Shown here in pieces: positions 1-9,257 of a stretch of DNA of 64,000 nt. Under the pieces are notes generated by a model, which saw nothing but the letters and a program-made list of their open reading frames with translations, ran no database searches and was not told the DNA's origin. The position numbers and the translations under genes were made by a program. Every line of letters begins with the position of its first letter. The stretch's first letter is position 1. Source of the stretch: a virus; the IMG/VR virus record IMGVR_UViG_3300032296_003307, positions 62,001-126,000 of that record; one strand, written 5' to 3'.

Positions 1-573
1 ATAGAAGACCAAACAATTTATTCAGGTTATTATCATCAATTAAGCAATGGTAAATATTTCTCAGGTAAAACACCACAAGATACTCCTAGTTTTGAATTAA
101 CTACATTTACAAGAACTTCTTTTCCTTCTCCTATTACTCTAAATTCAGTACCTGTATATCCTGTTTTAACACCTGAGGGAACAGAAATATATGTTTCTTA
201 TCCTAATGATTTTAGTAGTCAAGAATACCCTAAATTTGAAGAGGTAACTCTTAATTCTCCCTCTTATAACCCAAATTATCCATCCCCTCAAGATTACCAA
301 ATAGGGGAATTTAGAAGATATTTCTGTAAAAAAACCAATGAAATAAAATATATAGAAATAGATAAAAATTATTTTGATTCATTAGTAGCCAAATCCACAA
401 ATGTGCTTTGGTCATTATATTTACCTTTTTATTTAGATTGGCAATTAACAGGAAACGAAGAACAAGTAGCTAGAGTCAATAAAAACAATGCTGAATTAAC
501 AGCCCAAAGATTAAAATTACCTGGTTTACTAGAATATCTAAGATTCGATTTTACAAAATATTATAAACCTTAA
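1..573 (+). CDS. C-terminal part of a probable virion structural protein (5' end outside window)
   Basis: An open frame runs from base 1 to TAA at 571-573 (190 residues) with no start inside the window. The first residues contain a YSGYYHQLSNGKYFSGKTP stretch; similar Y-x-G-x-YH...G segments recur in tail and baseplate proteins of large aquatic phages, which is the only hint of function. The middle is rich in Pro, Ser, Thr and Tyr, as in extended structural proteins. The reading frame is secure; the structural role is inference. Confidence 0.65.
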   Translation: MEDQTIYSGYYHQLSNGKYFSGKTPQDTPSFELTTFTRTSFPSPITLNSVPVYPVLTPEGTEIYVSYPNDFSSQEYPKFEEVTLNSPSYNPNYPSPQDYQIGEFRRYFCKKTNEIKYIEIDKNYFDSLVAKSTNVLWSLYLPFYLDWQLTGNEEQVARVNKNNAELTAQRLKLPGLLEYLRFDFTKYYKP

Positions 574-603
574 TTTGGCAACTTAAAACCTTGATGGTAC
601 ATT
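574..603 (+). promoter_or_regulatory. Promoter TTTG-N20-TACATT for the polA-like gene
   Basis: TTTG at 574-577 and TACATT at 598-603 are separated by exactly 20 nt, 16 nt before the start codon at 620. The -33 box lies directly after the upstream stop codon. Confidence 0.7.
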
Positions 604-619
604 CATCTCAATCAAGGTT
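587..619 (+). repeat. Inverted repeat enclosing the -7 box and abutting a start codon
   Basis: AACCTTGAT (587-595) and ATCAAGGTT (611-619) form a perfect 9-bp inverted repeat. The loop contains the TACATT box and the right arm ends directly at the ATG of the next gene. It could be an operator, or a 5' mRNA hairpin if transcription starts within it. Confidence 0.55.
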
Positions 620-1930
620 ATGTTTTGGTTAATTGAAAAAGAAGAGCATTTAGATTATTTAAGGCAAAGGCCAATCCAAGAAGCATTTGTTGAAATAATC
701 CCATATCACGACAACATACACCCTGCTTTAAACGATGTGTCTCTAGTGTATATTAGACCGTTTAATGACACGAAAGGTTATATGCTATGCGTTGACCATA
801 GTGAAACTGACTCGCTTAATAAAACGGTTATAAACGGTATACTACAAAATATAGATAAGGTGTGGGTACAAGATAAAAAACAAGCATTATATTATTTTCC
901 AATAAAATGTTTGCATGACCTATCCCAATTCTCTCCTCCGTATATACAAAACACTAAAGCACACGAACACTTTTATTTCAAAAATACGGATTATCCAAAA
1001 GTAAATAAACTTGTGCCCGTAAGCAAACACTATGAAAAATGCCAACATATTTATAATCACGTTCGTAGTGTTATACCTCAAGAGCTACCTTCATGGTTTG
1101 ATTTTTACAACAACAAGGTAGTATTGGCGTTTTTCGGAATAGAAAAGAACGGAATTAAAATAGATAAATATGAATTTGATAAACACTATGAGCTTAATCA
1201 CGAATTTTATTCAATCCAAGGCGATAGAACAATCCATCAGGATTGTTTCAGGATTTACACATGCTACAATTTGGCTACAACAACACGTAGACCAAGTAAC
1301 TCTTTTAATGGCATTAATTTTGCCGCAATAAATAAAGATAATGGCGCAAGGAGGAGCTTTAGATCGAGTCATGGTTTCATTGAGTTCGATATTAGCGCAT
1401 ACCATCCTCATCTTGTTTCTCGTATGGTTGCCTTTGATTTCCTCGATGGTGATGTCCACCAAACGTTCGCGAACCTCTATGGCACCTCGTATCAAGAGGC
1501 AAAAGAAATCACCTTCAAACAACTCTATGGTGGTGTATTTAAAGAGTACGCGCATTTGGAATTTTTTCAAAAAGTAAGTAAATTTGTAGACGATAACTGG
1601 AAAGAGTTCAATAACTCAGGCCAAGTTATTGTACCAATTTCAGGTTATTGTTTTGAAAAAGACAAGCTGGAGAATATGAATCCACAGAAACTGTTTAATT
1701 ATATGTTACAGAATGTGGAATCGGCTGTCAACACTTATATTTTAATGGATATACATAAGTTGTTGAGAGGCAAAAAAACAAAAATTGTATTATATACTTA
1801 CGATAGTTTCTTATTTGAAATGGGAGAGGGTGAGGAAGACATTGAAACAGATATACAAAACATTTTTAAAAAATATAAATTAACAACAAAAACAAAACGA
1901 GGTTACGATTATGACTTTACAGGAAAATAA
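620..1930 (+). CDS. Family A DNA polymerase-like protein (palm and fingers motifs)
   Basis: A 436-residue protein with the ordered motifs of a PolA-type polymerase: TTRRPSNSFNGINFAAIN (221-238, like the TGRLSS..NLQNIP motif), motif A with Asp257 (FDISAYHPHLVSR), motif B AKEITFKQLYGG (294-305, compare the T7 AKTFIYGFLYG), NYMLQNVESA (360-369, like N.xxQgxaAd) and motif C YTYDSFLFE with Asp395. The roughly 200-residue N-terminus is too short for, and shows no motifs of, a complete 3'-5' exonuclease domain. The phage also encodes a full family B replicase (20195-22789), so this is probably a specialised or repair polymerase. The start follows GTT, the usual start context here. Confidence is high for the fold and modest for activity. 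Confidence 0.75.
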   Translation: MFWLIEKEEHLDYLRQRPIQEAFVEIIPYHDNIHPALNDVSLVYIRPFNDTKGYMLCVDHSETDSLNKTVINGILQNIDKVWVQDKKQALYYFPIKCLHDLSQFSPPYIQNTKAHEHFYFKNTDYPKVNKLVPVSKHYEKCQHIYNHVRSVIPQELPSWFDFYNNKVVLAFFGIEKNGIKIDKYEFDKHYELNHEFYSIQGDRTIHQDCFRIYTCYNLATTTRRPSNSFNGINFAAINKDNGARRSFRSSHGFIEFDISAYHPHLVSRMVAFDFLDGDVHQTFANLYGTSYQEAKEITFKQLYGGVFKEYAHLEFFQKVSKFVDDNWKEFNNSGQVIVPISGYCFEKDKLENMNPQKLFNYMLQNVESAVNTYILMDIHKLLRGKKTKIVLYTYDSFLFEMGEGEEDIETDIQNIFKKYKLTTKTKRGYDYDFTGK

Positions 1931-2363
1931 ACATATGTATATGGGATACGATTTTGAACCCATAACTACGAGAGACGTGAATAATAAACTGTTTTGTACA
2001 TTTACAAACTTAGAGGAATTAGATTATTTGATCAGTCAACTGACAAAGTCGTACTCTATTATGTACAATAAAATGTTTGTTTTGTATGTAAAGAGTACAG
2101 ACGAGTATGTTGTTACTTACAATGTAGAACAAGGCAACGTTGATTCAATTCCTTTAAATACTATTTTAGTACATAGAAAGAAAGAAACCAACACATTATA
2201 TACAATTAATGCGTTGAATGATTTGATAAAAAAATTAAACGGTGGAGTGGTTGATCCTTCTTACCGTGTAAACTGGCAACACTATAAAAACTGTATTTTG
2301 TTAACCAACCACAATGAGTTGAAACAATTGAATACAAAAGTTTATAAGATTGTTGAACTTTAA
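1911..2363 (+). CDS. Hypothetical protein, 150 aa
   Basis: The frame overlaps the end of the polymerase-like gene by 20 nt, suggesting translational coupling. An ATG at 1935 is an alternative start. The product is a mixed alpha/beta protein with no motif I recognise. Its position between the polymerase-like gene and gp32 suggests a replication-linked role, but this is only context. Confidence 0.6.
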   Translation: MTLQENKHMYMGYDFEPITTRDVNNKLFCTFTNLEELDYLISQLTKSYSIMYNKMFVLYVKSTDEYVVTYNVEQGNVDSIPLNTILVHRKKETNTLYTINALNDLIKKLNGGVVDPSYRVNWQHYKNCILLTNHNELKQLNTKVYKIVEL

Positions 2364-2364
2364 C

Positions 2365-2393
2365 TTGGTTATACAACACCTCGTTCTTACATT
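2365..2393 (+). promoter_or_regulatory. Promoter TTG-N20-TACATT for gp32
   Basis: TTG at 2365-2367 and TACATT at 2388-2393, spacer 20 nt, 29 nt before the gp32 start. It can drive gp32 and uvsX together. Confidence 0.65.
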
Positions 2394-2422
2394 TCCGACA
2401 TTAAACTAATTAATTTATAATC

Positions 2423-3271
2423 ATGGATATTGCATCAATTAAACAACGACTAAATGCTTTACAGTCGACGAACAACACAGGCAAGAAAGAAAAAATCGAT
2501 TACTCAAAAGTTTACTGGAAACCAAAAGAGGAAGGCAAGTACCAAATTCGTATTGTGCCATCTAAACTAGATCCTAAAAACCCATTTAAAGAGGTTTTTG
2601 TTCACTATGGGTTTGGAAAATTTCCTATTTTTGCTTTAACCAACTGGGGTGAAAAAGATCCAATCGTAGAATTTGCCGCTCAATTAAGAAAAACTAATGA
2701 CAAAGAAAATTGGTCATTAGCTAAAAAATTGGACCCTAAAATGAGGATTTATGCTCCCGTTATTGTTAGGGGTGAAGAAGAAAAAGGTGTGCGCCTTTGG
2801 GAATTTGGTAAAGAAATTTACATGCAGCTTTTAGGTATTGCAGATGATGAAGATTATGGTGATTACACAGACATCAACGAAGGTAGAGACTTTACAGTTG
2901 AAGCTATTAAAGGTGATGTAGGTGGTCGTCAAGGATTGAAAACATCTATCCGTATTAAACCTAAAACCACTCCCGTAAGTACAGATGCTACTTTGATCGG
3001 TACTTTCCTTAGTGAACAACCCAATATTTTGGAAGTTCAACGTAAACGTACTTACGAAGAAATCAAAGAAATTCTCCAAAATTGGTTATCTCCAGAAGAA
3101 CCAGAAGAGGGTTCAATCATTGATGATGAGGACACACCCGAAGTAGAAGAAACAGTAACTACAAATGCTAAAGCTTATACTTTGAACCAACCTTTGGCTC
3201 CTAAAACATCAAAAGCAGACAAGTTCGATTCATTGTTTGAAGACGAGGACAACAACGATCTGCCTTTCTAA
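2423..3271 (+). CDS. 32: T4 gp32-like single-stranded DNA-binding protein
   Basis: A 282-residue protein resembling phage gp32. The N-terminus is Lys/Arg-rich (KKEKIDYSKVYWKPKEEGKY), followed by an OB-type core with aromatic residues (IRIVPSK, VHYGFGKFPIFALTNWG) and a long acidic C-terminal tail. It would coat ssDNA and recruit replication and recombination proteins. The zinc-binding Cys/His set of T4 gp32 is not evident. The tail ends EDEDNNDLPF, resembling the bacterial SSB C-terminal tip (DDDIPF), so it might contact host SSB partners. UvsX follows 17 nt downstream, a typical pairing. Confidence 0.85.
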   Translation: MDIASIKQRLNALQSTNNTGKKEKIDYSKVYWKPKEEGKYQIRIVPSKLDPKNPFKEVFVHYGFGKFPIFALTNWGEKDPIVEFAAQLRKTNDKENWSLAKKLDPKMRIYAPVIVRGEEEKGVRLWEFGKEIYMQLLGIADDEDYGDYTDINEGRDFTVEAIKGDVGGRQGLKTSIRIKPKTTPVSTDATLIGTFLSEQPNILEVQRKRTYEEIKEILQNWLSPEEPEEGSIIDDEDTPEVEETVTTNAKAYTLNQPLAPKTSKADKFDSLFEDEDNNDLPF

Positions 3272-3288
3272 TTAATTAAATTGAAGTT

Positions 3289-4371
3289 ATGGCTAGAACT
3301 AAGAAAAGCGAATCGCTAACGGCAGCAGTCTCCAAAGAGATTAAAGCCAATTTTAACCTTGATAAATTCAAGGAAAAGAAAATGCTTAATGGCAACGTTA
3401 AGTTTAAAGAACAAAAGTGGATTCCCCTTAGTCCAGCATTTCAAGAAGTAACAAGTGTGCCTGGTATTCCTACCGGGCACATTGTTCTACTTCGTGGACA
3501 TAGTGATACAGGTAAAACAACTGCTATGATTGAAGCAGCAGTTAATGCTCAAAAAATGGGTATTTTACCTGTGTTCATTGTTACAGAAATGAAATGGAAT
3601 TGGGAACACGCAATGCAAATGGGTTTGCAAGTTGAAATGGAAATGGATGAAGGAACAAATGAAGTTAATAACTACAGTGGTTTCTTCCTTTATGCCGATA
3701 GAGAAACTTTGCACACTATTGAAGATGTAGCAGCATTTATTTTGGATTTGTTGGATGAACAAAAGAAAGGTAATTTACCTTACGATTTGTGTTTCCTATG
3801 GGATTCAATTGGTTCAGTTCCTTGTGAATTGTCAGTTAAATCAAATAAAAACAACAATGAATGGAATGCTGGTGCTATGTCTACTCAGTTTGGTAATAAT
3901 GTAAACCAAAAAATTACATTATCACGTAAAGAATCATCACCTTATACTAATACCTTGGTATGTGTAAATAAGGTTTGGACAGCAAAAGCAGAAGTACCTA
4001 TGGGTCAACCTAAGTTGATGAACAAAGGTGGTTTTGCTATGTGGTTTGATGCTACGTTTGTTATTACTTTTGGTAATGTTTCAAATGCTGGTACATCTAA
4101 AATCAAAGCGATTAAGGATGGTAAGCAAGTTGAATTTGCTAAACGTACAAACATTCAGATTGATAAAAATCACATTAATGGTATTACTACTCGTGGTAAA
4201 ATCATTATGACTCCTCATGGCTTTATTAATGACACTGATAAAGAAATTAAGGCCTATAAGGATGAACATGCTAGTGAATGGATGAAAGTTTTAGGTGGAA
4301 TGGACTTCGATATTTTTGAAGAAGATGAAACCTTTGAAACATTAAATGTTTTTGAACAAGAACCAGATTAA
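3289..4371 (+). CDS. uvsX: UvsX-like RecA-family recombinase
   Basis: A 360-residue RecA-fold strand-exchange ATPase. Walker A is GHSDTGKT (70-77) and Walker B is LCFLWDS (about 167-173). The length is close to T4 UvsX (about 390 aa). It should form filaments on gp32-coated ssDNA for recombination-dependent replication and repair. It starts in the GTTATG context directly after gp32 with no separate promoter, so the two are probably co-transcribed. Confidence 0.9.
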   Translation: MARTKKSESLTAAVSKEIKANFNLDKFKEKKMLNGNVKFKEQKWIPLSPAFQEVTSVPGIPTGHIVLLRGHSDTGKTTAMIEAAVNAQKMGILPVFIVTEMKWNWEHAMQMGLQVEMEMDEGTNEVNNYSGFFLYADRETLHTIEDVAAFILDLLDEQKKGNLPYDLCFLWDSIGSVPCELSVKSNKNNNEWNAGAMSTQFGNNVNQKITLSRKESSPYTNTLVCVNKVWTAKAEVPMGQPKLMNKGGFAMWFDATFVITFGNVSNAGTSKIKAIKDGKQVEFAKRTNIQIDKNHINGITTRGKIIMTPHGFINDTDKEIKAYKDEHASEWMKVLGGMDFDIFEEDETFETLNVFEQEPD

Positions 4372-4373
4372 TG

Positions 4374-4402
4374 TTGGCTTTGTTTAAAATTTTTATTACA
4401 TT
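4374..4402 (+). promoter_or_regulatory. Promoter TTG-N20-TACATT for the FEN/RNase H gene
   Basis: TTG at 4374-4376 and TACATT at 4397-4402, spacer 20 nt, 6 nt before the ATG at 4409. The short distance implies a near-leaderless mRNA. Confidence 0.65.
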
Positions 4403-4408
4403 TACAGT

Positions 4409-5446
4409 ATGAACAAGAGTGAACTATTAAACCTCCTAGATCAAATGGATAAACAGGAGTCTTCTCCTTCCAACCCACACGACAGAGTATTGCTTATTGA
4501 TGGGTTAAATTTGTTTTTTAGGAATTTTGCTATGATGAACTTTGTGAACGAACAAGGTGTTCACATTGGTGGTCTAGGAGGTTTTCTTCGCTCTTTAAAT
4601 TCTCTGATAAATCAAGTACAACCAACCTCTGTTTATGTAGTGTTTGATGGTGTTGGTTCTTCAACAAATCGTAAAAACATGCTACCTGAATATAAATCAG
4701 GTCGCAATTTAGTTCGTATTACCAACTGGGATGTGTTTGAGAGTTTGGACGACGAACATGATGCTAAAGTAGATCAAATTGTTCGTTTGATTCATTATCT
4801 CAAATGCCTACCAGTTAAAACATTGAGTTTAGATAAGGTGGAGGCCGATGATATAATCGCCTATTTAAGTGATATATTGCCTATAAAACACAATTCTCAA
4901 GTTTTCATAGTATCCAACGATAAGGACTTTGTTCAATTAGTAAACGATAAAGTTACGTTGTATCGTCCTGCTGAAAAGGAATATTATACACCTCAAACAG
5001 TAAGAGACAACTTTGGTATATTAGCTGAAAATTTTATTATTTATAAAACACTATTGGGAGACCAATCAGATAAAGTAGAGGGTGTAAAAGGATTAGGTCA
5101 AAAGGGTATATTGAAAAAATTCCCTGAATTAGCAGAACGATATATTAGTTTCCAAGAATTAATTGAAATATCTGCTGCTAAACATAAAGAACACGTTGTG
5201 TATTCAAGAGTAGTTTTTGATATGGAACGTTTGGAAAATAATTTCCGAATTATGGATTTAGAAAATCCATTGATTGATGACAATGACAAAGCATATCTTG
5301 AAGAAGAAACAGAAACCCCAACTCCAGCTTTGAATCTTGAAGGATTTTTACGACTTTACAATGAGGATGGTTTAGGAAAAATGATTAAAAATCCTGAATT
5401 TACAATCAACGATACATTTAAAATATTAAACAGTTTTAGAAAATAA
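4409..5446 (+). CDS. rnh: RNase H / 5'-3' flap exonuclease (T4 Rnh/FEN family)
   Basis: A 345-residue FEN-type nuclease that would remove RNA primers and flaps during lagging-strand synthesis. The metal-binding acidic residues are in place: Asp31 (LLIDGLN), Asp80 (VVFDG), Glu145/Asp147/Asp148 (VEADDII), Asp171 and Asp173 (SNDKDF), and Asp218/Asp221. The helix-three-turn-helix DNA-binding segment GVKGLGQKGILKKFP follows. The last codons (KILNSFRK) are duplicated downstream of the next gene, marking an insertion between this gene and the helicase. Confidence 0.88.
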   Translation: MNKSELLNLLDQMDKQESSPSNPHDRVLLIDGLNLFFRNFAMMNFVNEQGVHIGGLGGFLRSLNSLINQVQPTSVYVVFDGVGSSTNRKNMLPEYKSGRNLVRITNWDVFESLDDEHDAKVDQIVRLIHYLKCLPVKTLSLDKVEADDIIAYLSDILPIKHNSQVFIVSNDKDFVQLVNDKVTLYRPAEKEYYTPQTVRDNFGILAENFIIYKTLLGDQSDKVEGVKGLGQKGILKKFPELAERYISFQELIEISAAKHKEHVVYSRVVFDMERLENNFRIMDLENPLIDDNDKAYLEEETETPTPALNLEGFLRLYNEDGLGKMIKNPEFTINDTFKILNSFRK

Positions 5447-5939
5447 GTTATATTTATGACCATGAAAAAATTAGAATTAATACAAATTATTAGAGAAGAA
5501 ATCAACAAGATTGTTAAAGAAGATTTTCGAATTGGTGGATTTCTACATTACACATATAATGAAAAAACACCAGATTTAGAATACCCCTTATCAAATCCAA
5601 AAGATGTTTGGACTTTTTTCTATTACAACTTTATACATCCTAGTAAAAATGCTGGATTTTATTTACCTCCCAGTATTAAAAAATGTAAAAATGAAATTGA
5701 TTTTTTTAAACTAAAAAATCAAAAAGAATCAGATGTCGATCCGAAATATAAAACAGAACTGAAAGACTATGATAGTCCGACTTTTACAGCAGGTTTGGTA
5801 GGAAGTATTGAAAGAGCTATGAAGCAAAGAAAATATACCGATAAGGAGACAACTTTTACTAAAATGGCTATGCAAATTCATAGAATACTTTAAATATTAA
5901 ACAGTTTTAGAAAAATAAGTTTTAGAAAATAAGTTATAT
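5421..5939 (+). repeat. Direct repeats flanking an inserted accessory gene
   Basis: A 33-nt segment covering the end of the FEN gene (5421-5453) recurs at 5892-5939 just before the helicase start. The second copy has one extra A and a further partial internal duplication of its TTTTAGAAAATAAGT part. The gene at 5462-5893 lies between the copies. Confidence 0.8.
5462..5893 (+). CDS. Inserted accessory protein with propeptide-like N-terminus
   Basis: A 143-residue protein of unknown function. The start is MKKLELIQIIREEINKIVKE, similar to the small gene at 44390 (MKKSELMRIVKEEMEKS); an in-frame ATG lies 6 nt upstream at 5456. The N-terminus holds I/L-x-E sites like those cut by T4-type prohead proteases. 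The rest is Lys/Asp-rich with aromatic clusters. The gene sits between direct repeats of the FEN gene end, so it was probably inserted between FEN and helicase. Confidence 0.65.
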   Translation: MKKLELIQIIREEINKIVKEDFRIGGFLHYTYNEKTPDLEYPLSNPKDVWTFFYYNFIHPSKNAGFYLPPSIKKCKNEIDFFKLKNQKESDVDPKYKTELKDYDSPTFTAGLVGSIERAMKQRKYTDKETTFTKMAMQIHRIL

Positions 5940-7299
5940 GACATTAAACAATTTATCTCAATATGGAATAGGATTCCAGATTAAGGTATTATCATCACTT
6001 TTAACACACAAAGAATTTCTTCTGAATATTCAAGATGTGTTGAGTGAGGAATACTTTGATAATCAAGCCCACAAATGGATTATTAAACAAATCCTAGATT
6101 ACTTCCAAAAGTATCATACTACTCCTTCAATGGATGTTTTGAAGGTAGAATTAAAGAAAATCGACAATGAAGTTCTACAAGTTTCTATTAAAGAACAATT
6201 AAGAGAGGCCTACAAATCCTCAGATGAAGATCTTAAGTATGTTGAGGAAGAATTTTCTAACTTTTGTAAAAACCAACAGCTTAAAAAAGCGTTGTTAACA
6301 AGCGTAGACTTTTTGAATGCAGGAGACTATGATTCAATCAGATCAATTGTTGATAACGCATTAAAAGCAGGTCAAGACAAAAATATGGGACACGAATACA
6401 ACAAAGATGTTGAATCTCGTTATCGTGAAGACCATAGAACAATTGTTCCTACCCCTTGGGAATCAATCAATGAATTACTACAGGGTGGTTTAGGAAATGG
6501 AGACTTTGGATTGATATTTGGTAATCCTGGTGGTGGTAAATCTTGGTCATTAGTTGCTTTAGGAGGATTTGCTGTTAAATTAGGTTACAATGTTTTACAC
6601 TATACTCTAGAATTAGGTTCTGATTATGTAGGACGAAGATATGATGCTTTCTTTACTGGAGTAGGAGTTCAAAACATTACCAAACATAAAGACCAAGTTG
6701 AAGAAGCAGTTACTCAATTACCAGGACAATTGATTATTAAAGAATACCCAACAGGTAAAGCCTCTATTTCAACAATTGAGTCCCATATTAAAAAATGTAT
6801 TGACCTAGACTTTAAACCAGATTTGATTATTATTGATTACGTAGATCTTCTCCGTTCAAAAAGAAAGAATCGTGAGCGTAAGGAAGAGATAGATGATATT
6901 TATATTAGTACTAAGGGACTTGCTAGAGAATTGAACCTACCAGTTTGGTCTGTTTCTCAAGTAAATCGAGCTGGTGCAAAAGATGATATTATTGAAGGTG
7001 ATAAAGCAGCAGGTAGCTATGATAAAATGATGGTTACCGATGTTGCTATATCCTTATCAAGGAAACGTCAAGACAAAGTAAATGGGACAGGAAGATTTCA
7101 CATCATGAAAAATAGATACGGTATGGACGGCCTAACGTTCTCAGTGAAAGCAGATACTTCTACAGGTCATTTTGAAGTATCAACCCATATTGAAGACGAC
7201 GAACCTGAAACATCATCTACACCCTCGTTTGGAAATCAGATAGATTCAGTAGACAAAGCCCTTATTAAACAAAAATTTTTCGAACTACAAACAGATTAA
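5938..7299 (+). CDS. 41: Replicative DNA helicase, DnaB/gp41 family
   Basis: A 453-residue DnaB-type helicase. The N-terminal helical domain (about 1-130) is followed by the RecA-like motor, with Walker A GNPGGGKS (195-202) and Walker B PDLIIIDYVDLL (Asp300), and a conserved SVSQVNR segment. It would form a hexamer unwinding the fork and load primase. No separate primase is visible in this window. The ATG lies just after the second copy of the FEN-end repeat, keeping the ancestral GTTAT start context. Confidence 0.9.
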   Translation: MTLNNLSQYGIGFQIKVLSSLLTHKEFLLNIQDVLSEEYFDNQAHKWIIKQILDYFQKYHTTPSMDVLKVELKKIDNEVLQVSIKEQLREAYKSSDEDLKYVEEEFSNFCKNQQLKKALLTSVDFLNAGDYDSIRSIVDNALKAGQDKNMGHEYNKDVESRYREDHRTIVPTPWESINELLQGGLGNGDFGLIFGNPGGGKSWSLVALGGFAVKLGYNVLHYTLELGSDYVGRRYDAFFTGVGVQNITKHKDQVEEAVTQLPGQLIIKEYPTGKASISTIESHIKKCIDLDFKPDLIIIDYVDLLRSKRKNRERKEEIDDIYISTKGLARELNLPVWSVSQVNRAGAKDDIIEGDKAAGSYDKMMVTDVAISLSRKRQDKVNGTGRFHIMKNRYGMDGLTFSVKADTSTGHFEVSTHIEDDEPETSSTPSFGNQIDSVDKALIKQKFFELQTD

Positions 7300-7314
7300 A
7301 ATTATTAAAAAACA

Positions 7315-9171
7315 ATGTTAACAACAGAATCACAAATTTTGTCGGAAATTACTACCCATTTGAAATATGCTAAATTCGTACCCGAAAAGCATAGAAGGGA
7401 AACGTGGGATGAGTTGGTTACCCGAAACAAAGAAATGCACATCAAAAAGTTTCCCCAATTGGCTGAAGAGATTGAAGCCGCTTACAAGTACGTTTATGAC
7501 AAAAAGGTATTACCATCAATGCGTTCAATGCAATTTGCTGGTAAACCAATTGAAATAAACAATGCTCGTATTTTTAACTGTTCTTATTTACCAATTGATG
7601 ATTTTAGAGCATTTTCTGAAATCATGTTCTTATTACTTTCAGGTTGCGGAGTAGGTTATTCAGTACAAACACATCATGTAGAAAAGTTACCTGAAATTAG
7701 AAAACCACTTAAGTGGAAACGTTATTTAGTAGGTGATTCTATTGAAGGTTGGGCTGATGCAGTTCGTATGTTAACCAAAGCTTATTTTGGTCAAACATCA
7801 ACTGGTCCTTTATTTGATTTTAGAGACATTAGAGCAAAAGGTGCTTCATTAATTACAGTTGGAGGTAAAGCACCAGGTCCTGAACCATTGAAAATTGCTT
7901 TAATTCATATGCAAGCGATTTTAGACCATAAACAAGATGGTGAAAAATTAACTACTTTAGAATGTCACGATATTATTTGTCATTTGGCTGATGCTGTATT
8001 ATCAGGTGGTATTCGTAGAGCAGCTCTTATTGCTTTGTTCAATCTTCATGATGAAGATATGTTGACTTGTAAATTCGGTAACTGGTGGGAAAATAACCCT
8101 CAAAGAGGTAGAGCAAACAACTCAGCTGTATTACTTCGTAATATGATTGATAAAGAAACATTTATGAGTTTGTGGGGTAAAATTGAGGCATCTAATAGTG
8201 GAGAACCAGGTTTCTTATTTACAAATGATAAAGATGCTGGAACTAACCCTTGTGCCGAGATTAACTTAAAAGCTAATCAATTCTGTAACTTGTGTGAAAT
8301 CAATGCTTCAGATATTGAAACACAAGAGGAATATAATGCAAGAGCTAAAGCAGCAGCTTTCATTGGTACACTACAAGCTAGCTATACTGATTTCCATTAC
8401 TTGAGAGACATTTGGAGAAAAACAACCGAAAAAGAAGCATTGTTAGGTATTGGAATGACAGGTATTGCCTCAGGTGCTGTATTAAAACTTGATATGAAAC
8501 AAGCAGCTAAAGTAGCAGTATCAGAAAATGAAAGAGTAGCTGGTATTTTAGGTATCAATAAAGCAGCTCGTGTTACTACAGTTAAACCCTCAGGAACCAC
8601 TTCATTAGTATTAGGTACAAGTTCAGGTATTCACGCTTGGCACGATGATTACTATATGAGAAGAATTCGTTTAGGTAAAAATGAAGCTTTGTATACTTAT
8701 CTGAATGTTTACCATCCTGAAATGTTGGAAGATGATTTCTTTAAACCAAATCTTCAATCAATTGTTTCTGTTCCTCAACGTGCTCCAGAAGGTGCTATTA
8801 CACGTAAAGAATCAGCTATGGATTTGTTAGAACGTATTAAAACCATCAACAAAAACTGGATTAAACCAGGACATAGAAAAGGTGCTAACATGCATAACGT
8901 ATCAGCTACTGTTACTATCAAGCAAGATGAATGGCCTGCAGTTGGAGAATGGCTTTATGAAAATAAAGAATACTTTACAGCATTGTCTTTCTTACCATTT
9001 GACGGACACACCTATAAGCAAGCTCCTTTCGAAACTATAACAAAGGAAGAATTCGAAGCAGCAGTTAGTTCATTACATAAAGTAGATTTATCTTTAGTAA
9101 TTGAAATGAATGATAATACAGCATTAATGGAAAATCTTGCATGCTCTGGTGGGCAGTGTGAGATAGTTTAA
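7315..9171 (+). CDS. nrdJ: Adenosylcobalamin-dependent (class II) ribonucleotide reductase
   Basis: A 618-residue monomeric RTPR-type reductase making deoxynucleotides. The catalytic cysteines fit the family: Cys89 (FNCSYLP), the pair Cys313 and Cys324 in NPCAEINLKANQFCNLCEIN (11 apart, as C408/C419 of the Lactobacillus enzyme), and the C-terminal redox pair Cys610/Cys615 (CSGGQC). It needs vitamin B12 from the host but no oxygen and no small subunit. It is shorter than the bacterial enzyme (about 740 aa). The two thioredoxin-like proteins at 15508 and 17440 may reduce it. Confidence 0.88.
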   Translation: MLTTESQILSEITTHLKYAKFVPEKHRRETWDELVTRNKEMHIKKFPQLAEEIEAAYKYVYDKKVLPSMRSMQFAGKPIEINNARIFNCSYLPIDDFRAFSEIMFLLLSGCGVGYSVQTHHVEKLPEIRKPLKWKRYLVGDSIEGWADAVRMLTKAYFGQTSTGPLFDFRDIRAKGASLITVGGKAPGPEPLKIALIHMQAILDHKQDGEKLTTLECHDIICHLADAVLSGGIRRAALIALFNLHDEDMLTCKFGNWWENNPQRGRANNSAVLLRNMIDKETFMSLWGKIEASNSGEPGFLFTNDKDAGTNPCAEINLKANQFCNLCEINASDIETQEEYNARAKAAAFIGTLQASYTDFHYLRDIWRKTTEKEALLGIGMTGIASGAVLKLDMKQAAKVAVSENERVAGILGINKAARVTTVKPSGTTSLVLGTSSGIHAWHDDYYMRRIRLGKNEALYTYLNVYHPEMLEDDFFKPNLQSIVSVPQRAPEGAITRKESAMDLLERIKTINKNWIKPGHRKGANMHNVSATVTIKQDEWPAVGEWLYENKEYFTALSFLPFDGHTYKQAPFETITKEEFEAAVSSLHKVDLSLVIEMNDNTALMENLACSGGQCEIV

Positions 9172-9183
9172 TATTTATACGGT

Positions 9184-9219
9184 ATGTGGAATAGTATAAA
9201 AGAAAGAATATTTTATTAA
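9184..9219 (+). pseudogene. Second, shorter remnant of the membrane-protein gene start
   Basis: An 11-codon frame reads MWNSIKERIFY then stops. Its IKERIF core matches the start of the longer remnant at 9622 (MFQKIKERIFPF), with 17 of 18 core bases identical. A TATTTATA motif (9172-9179) precedes it. It is best explained as a leftover from an earlier insertion. Confidence 0.45.
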
Positions 9220-9257
9220 ACTTTGTAAATTAATAACAGAAAATAATATTTATAAAC

